Source of the DNA: an uncultured Bacilli bacterium
GTDB lineage: Bacteria; Bacillota_I; Bacilli_A; RF39; UBA660
Direction of reading: 5' to 3'
Assembly (NCBI GenBank): GCA_934101645.1
Contig: CAKORX010000003.1
Coordinates: 62,001-126,000, forward strand
DNA length: 64,000 bases
The position numbers and the translations under genes were made by a program. The number at the start of each line of letters is the position of its first letter. The first letter of the stretch is position 1. Below the pieces are notes generated by a model. It ran no database searches, had not been told where the DNA came from, and saw nothing but the letters and a program-made list of their open reading frames with translations. This document shows, in pieces, positions 62,548-64,000 of the stretch.

Positions 62548-62914
62548 TTAGACCTTCCATTATTAATTTATATACTTCTTCTACATTTTTAGAAGGTTTA
62601 ACATTATAATTTGGCATTACATGAAGATGTAAATGTTTGATTTCTTGTTTTGTGCCATAATTTATAGAAAATGAGCATCCAGTTTCATTTAACACTTTCA
62701 TATCTATTAATGCATATTTTTTTGCTACATCAAACATATGAGTTAAAACATCATTTGGAACGTCCATAATTGTTTCATAATGATTTTTGGATATTACAAG
62801 TAAATGCCCGTCACAAATAGGAAATTTATCCATTATTACTACTACCATATCATCTTCAAAAATAGTTAGTCTTTCATTTTTATTTTCTGCAATTTTACAA
62901 AATAAACAATTCAT
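62525..62914 (-). CDS. HIT family hydrolase
   Basis: The 129-aa protein has the histidine triad HLHLHVMP and the CLFC zinc-type pair at the N-terminus; CDGHLLVISKNHYETI is the other conserved block. It probably hydrolyses nucleoside monophosphate derivatives. It is upstream of the CapA-like gene on the minus strand. Confidence 0.93.
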   Translation of the reverse strand: MNCLFCKIAENKNERLTIFEDDMVVVIMDKFPICDGHLLVISKNHYETIMDVPNDVLTHMFDVAKKYALIDMKVLNETGCSFSINYGTKQEIKHLHLHVMPNYNVKPSKNVEEVYKLIMEGLNEEEKKI

Positions 62915-62941
62915 TCTTTCACCTCATAAATAGTATATCAT

Positions 62942-64000
62942 TTAATTAAACCAAACTCTAGATAAATCAACGTTAGCACTTTTAGGAGCTGGGTTAGGGT
63001 ATTCAAATTCAATTAAAAGTGGCATCTTAAATGCAGTACCAAAGGCAATACCATTACCAGGAACAATTGATTTCATTTTTTCTATTGATTCATTTGTTAT
63101 AAAAGGAACAACATTTTTAATATAATTGATATCAGTTGGATGATTCATTTTAAATATTAAAAAATTGTTACATTGACTAAGTGTTGTTTCTGATATTTCC
63201 GAAGGCCTTTGAGAAATTAAACCAAGCAAAATACCATATTTTCTACCTTCCTTAGCAATTCTTTCAAATATATTATAGCCTAAAACGTCAGTATCAGTAT
63301 CATTTTGAACATATCTATGTGCTTCTTCGATAATAATATTAAATGGTACAGAACCACGATCTTTTAAACTAGTTACATAATTAAATATTAGCTTTGAATA
63401 AATCTTAACTAAAGCTTTACCAAATCTTTCAGTAACATAATTTATATTAAAGTTAATAATTTGAGCTTTTTGACCATTTATTGTGTGAGTAATTTTATCT
63501 ATATATCTTTCAAGACTAATGTATTCTTTACAGTTAAAATATTCTTTATTATCACTATTTAAAATAGAATCCATTCTTACTTTTAAAATGTTCATAGTAT
63601 TAAAAACACTATCATTTTTCCAAATTCCTTCATCAATTAAAGCAAAATCTAAAGCGTTTGCTACGTCTTGCATTGTAAATGGAACAGTGCCATCAGGTAA
63701 AGCAAATGTAACTTCATCTGCGATAAACTTTTGTAAAAAGTCAGTTACTTGTTCAATAGCATTAATTTTATTGTGATCATCAACTCTCATACATTGTCTT
63801 AAAGTACGGTAGTAACCTGGTTCATTAATTTGACTTTCAAGGTTTATTTCCGGAGTATTTGTTTTAGTAAGTACACCAACAAATTGATCTCTTATTTGAG
63901 GACCTGGTCTTCCACTAATTAAAATATCTAATAAAGCTTTAGCTAAAATAGTATTTTTATAACTTTTAACTTTTGCGTCATTATTAATAAAAAGATTTAC
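62942..64000 (-). CDS. HerA-like ATPase, truncated by the window edge
   Basis: The frame remains open to the last base of the window (reading VNLFINNDAKVKSYKNTILA from 64000), so the N-terminus with the Walker A is missing. The visible 352 aa show NIIIEEAHRYVQND (Walker B) and LGLISQRPSEISETTLSQC (sensor), followed by ESIEKMKSIVPGNGIAFG, the HerA/DUF87 order. HerA ATPases work with NurA-type nucleases in repair, and with various partners in defence. Any partner gene would lie beyond the window. Confidence 0.85.
   Translation of the reverse strand, partial: VNLFINNDAKVKSYKNTILAKALLDILISGRPGPQIRDQFVGVLTKTNTPEINLESQINEPGYYRTLRQCMRVDDHNKINAIEQVTDFLQKFIADEVTFALPDGTVPFTMQDVANALDFALIDEGIWKNDSVFNTMNILKVRMDSILNSDNKEYFNCKEYISLERYIDKITHTINGQKAQIINFNINYVTERFGKALVKIYSKLIFNYVTSLKDRGSVPFNIIIEEAHRYVQNDTDTDVLGYNIFERIAKEGRKYGILLGLISQRPSEISETTLSQCNNFLIFKMNHPTDINYIKNVVPFITNESIEKMKSIVPGNGIAFGTAFKMPLLIEFEYPNPAPKSANVDLSRVWFN

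Noticed and set aside
1..64000. Use of TGA as Trp by this organism (genetic code 4)
   Set aside because: All housekeeping genes read Trp as TGG and stay open under the standard code. TGA stops in ATGA overlaps (901-904, murG-murB, murB-ftsQ) make sense as stops. The TGA codons inside the integrase are confined to pseudogenes.
62942..64000. Defence role for the HerA-like ATPase
   Set aside because: Only its C-terminal part is visible, no NurA, Sir2 or other effector neighbour is in the window, and its visible neighbours (HIT, CapA) are ordinary. No basis to claim a defence system here.

Overview
The window is AT-rich DNA from a low-GC Gram-positive bacterium, most likely an uncultured, probably gut-associated lineage of Bacilli near RF39 or Erysipelotrichia. 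That placement is inferred. It rests on AddAB, EzrA, DivIB/FtsQ, a nifS-thiI pair after ezrA, PcrA-LigA, a T-box and a SAM-I riboswitch, PrsA, and tRNA genes with encoded CCA. MurG, MurB, FtsQ, EzrA and PrsA indicate a cell wall, so this is not a wall-less mycoplasma. Tryptophan is written TGG in all housekeeping genes. The TGA stops I noted lie in ATGA overlaps, so the code is the standard bacterial one.

Layout. 1-1590: a small ORF, a Panacea-type antitoxin with a coupled candidate toxin, and a coiled-coil peptide. 1650-5908: a MarR regulator with a heterodimeric ABC exporter. 5921-7204: T-box leader and trpS. 7220-12161: a decayed integrative island bounded by a 63-bp direct repeat that carries the terminator hairpin behind trpS. 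It holds an intact two-gene operon (HEPN/Abi-C protein plus a coiled-coil double-TM protein), a dead tyrosine integrase, a remnant of an SNF2-like helicase and a frameshifted gene. 12185-14100: a Fic protein with its own HTH and operator-like repeats, plus a membrane protein, between two 19-bp repeats. 14409-15629: SAM-I riboswitch and metK.

15640-35052 is mostly housekeeping: an ABC-F ATPase, addB-addA, murG-murB-ftsQ-queH, an unknown 406-aa protein, rpsB (with an extra Rho_N/SAP-like tail) and tsf, a DUF2207 membrane protein, and an frr operon with membrane-anchored thioredoxin-fold proteins, followed by trmL. 35098-46492: ftsK/spoIIIE, a cyclophilin lipoprotein, pcrA, a sugar nucleotidyltransferase, ligA, and a membrane operon with a degenerate GGDEF protein and a YihY/BrkB protein. 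46502-46627: a compact RNA-like structure with a possible pseudoknot. 46709-64000: a Clp ATPase with an eroded second AAA domain, two small secreted or membrane proteins, a calcium-type P-ATPase, tRNA-Pro and tRNA-Arg, ezrA, nifS, thiI, ackA, nrnA, recX, prsA, two tiny Cys-rich membrane peptides, capA, a HIT protein and a truncated HerA-like ATPase.

The best candidate for an undescribed system is the HEPN plus coiled-coil/TM operon at 7398-9347. It has a terminator-like hairpin in its leader, is the only intact cargo of a decaying island, and lies beside relics of other defence-type genes. Second is the structured RNA at 46502-46627. Recurring expression signals are extended -10 promoters (TGTTATAAT), at least two genes that look leaderless, and terminators built into the ends of coding regions.
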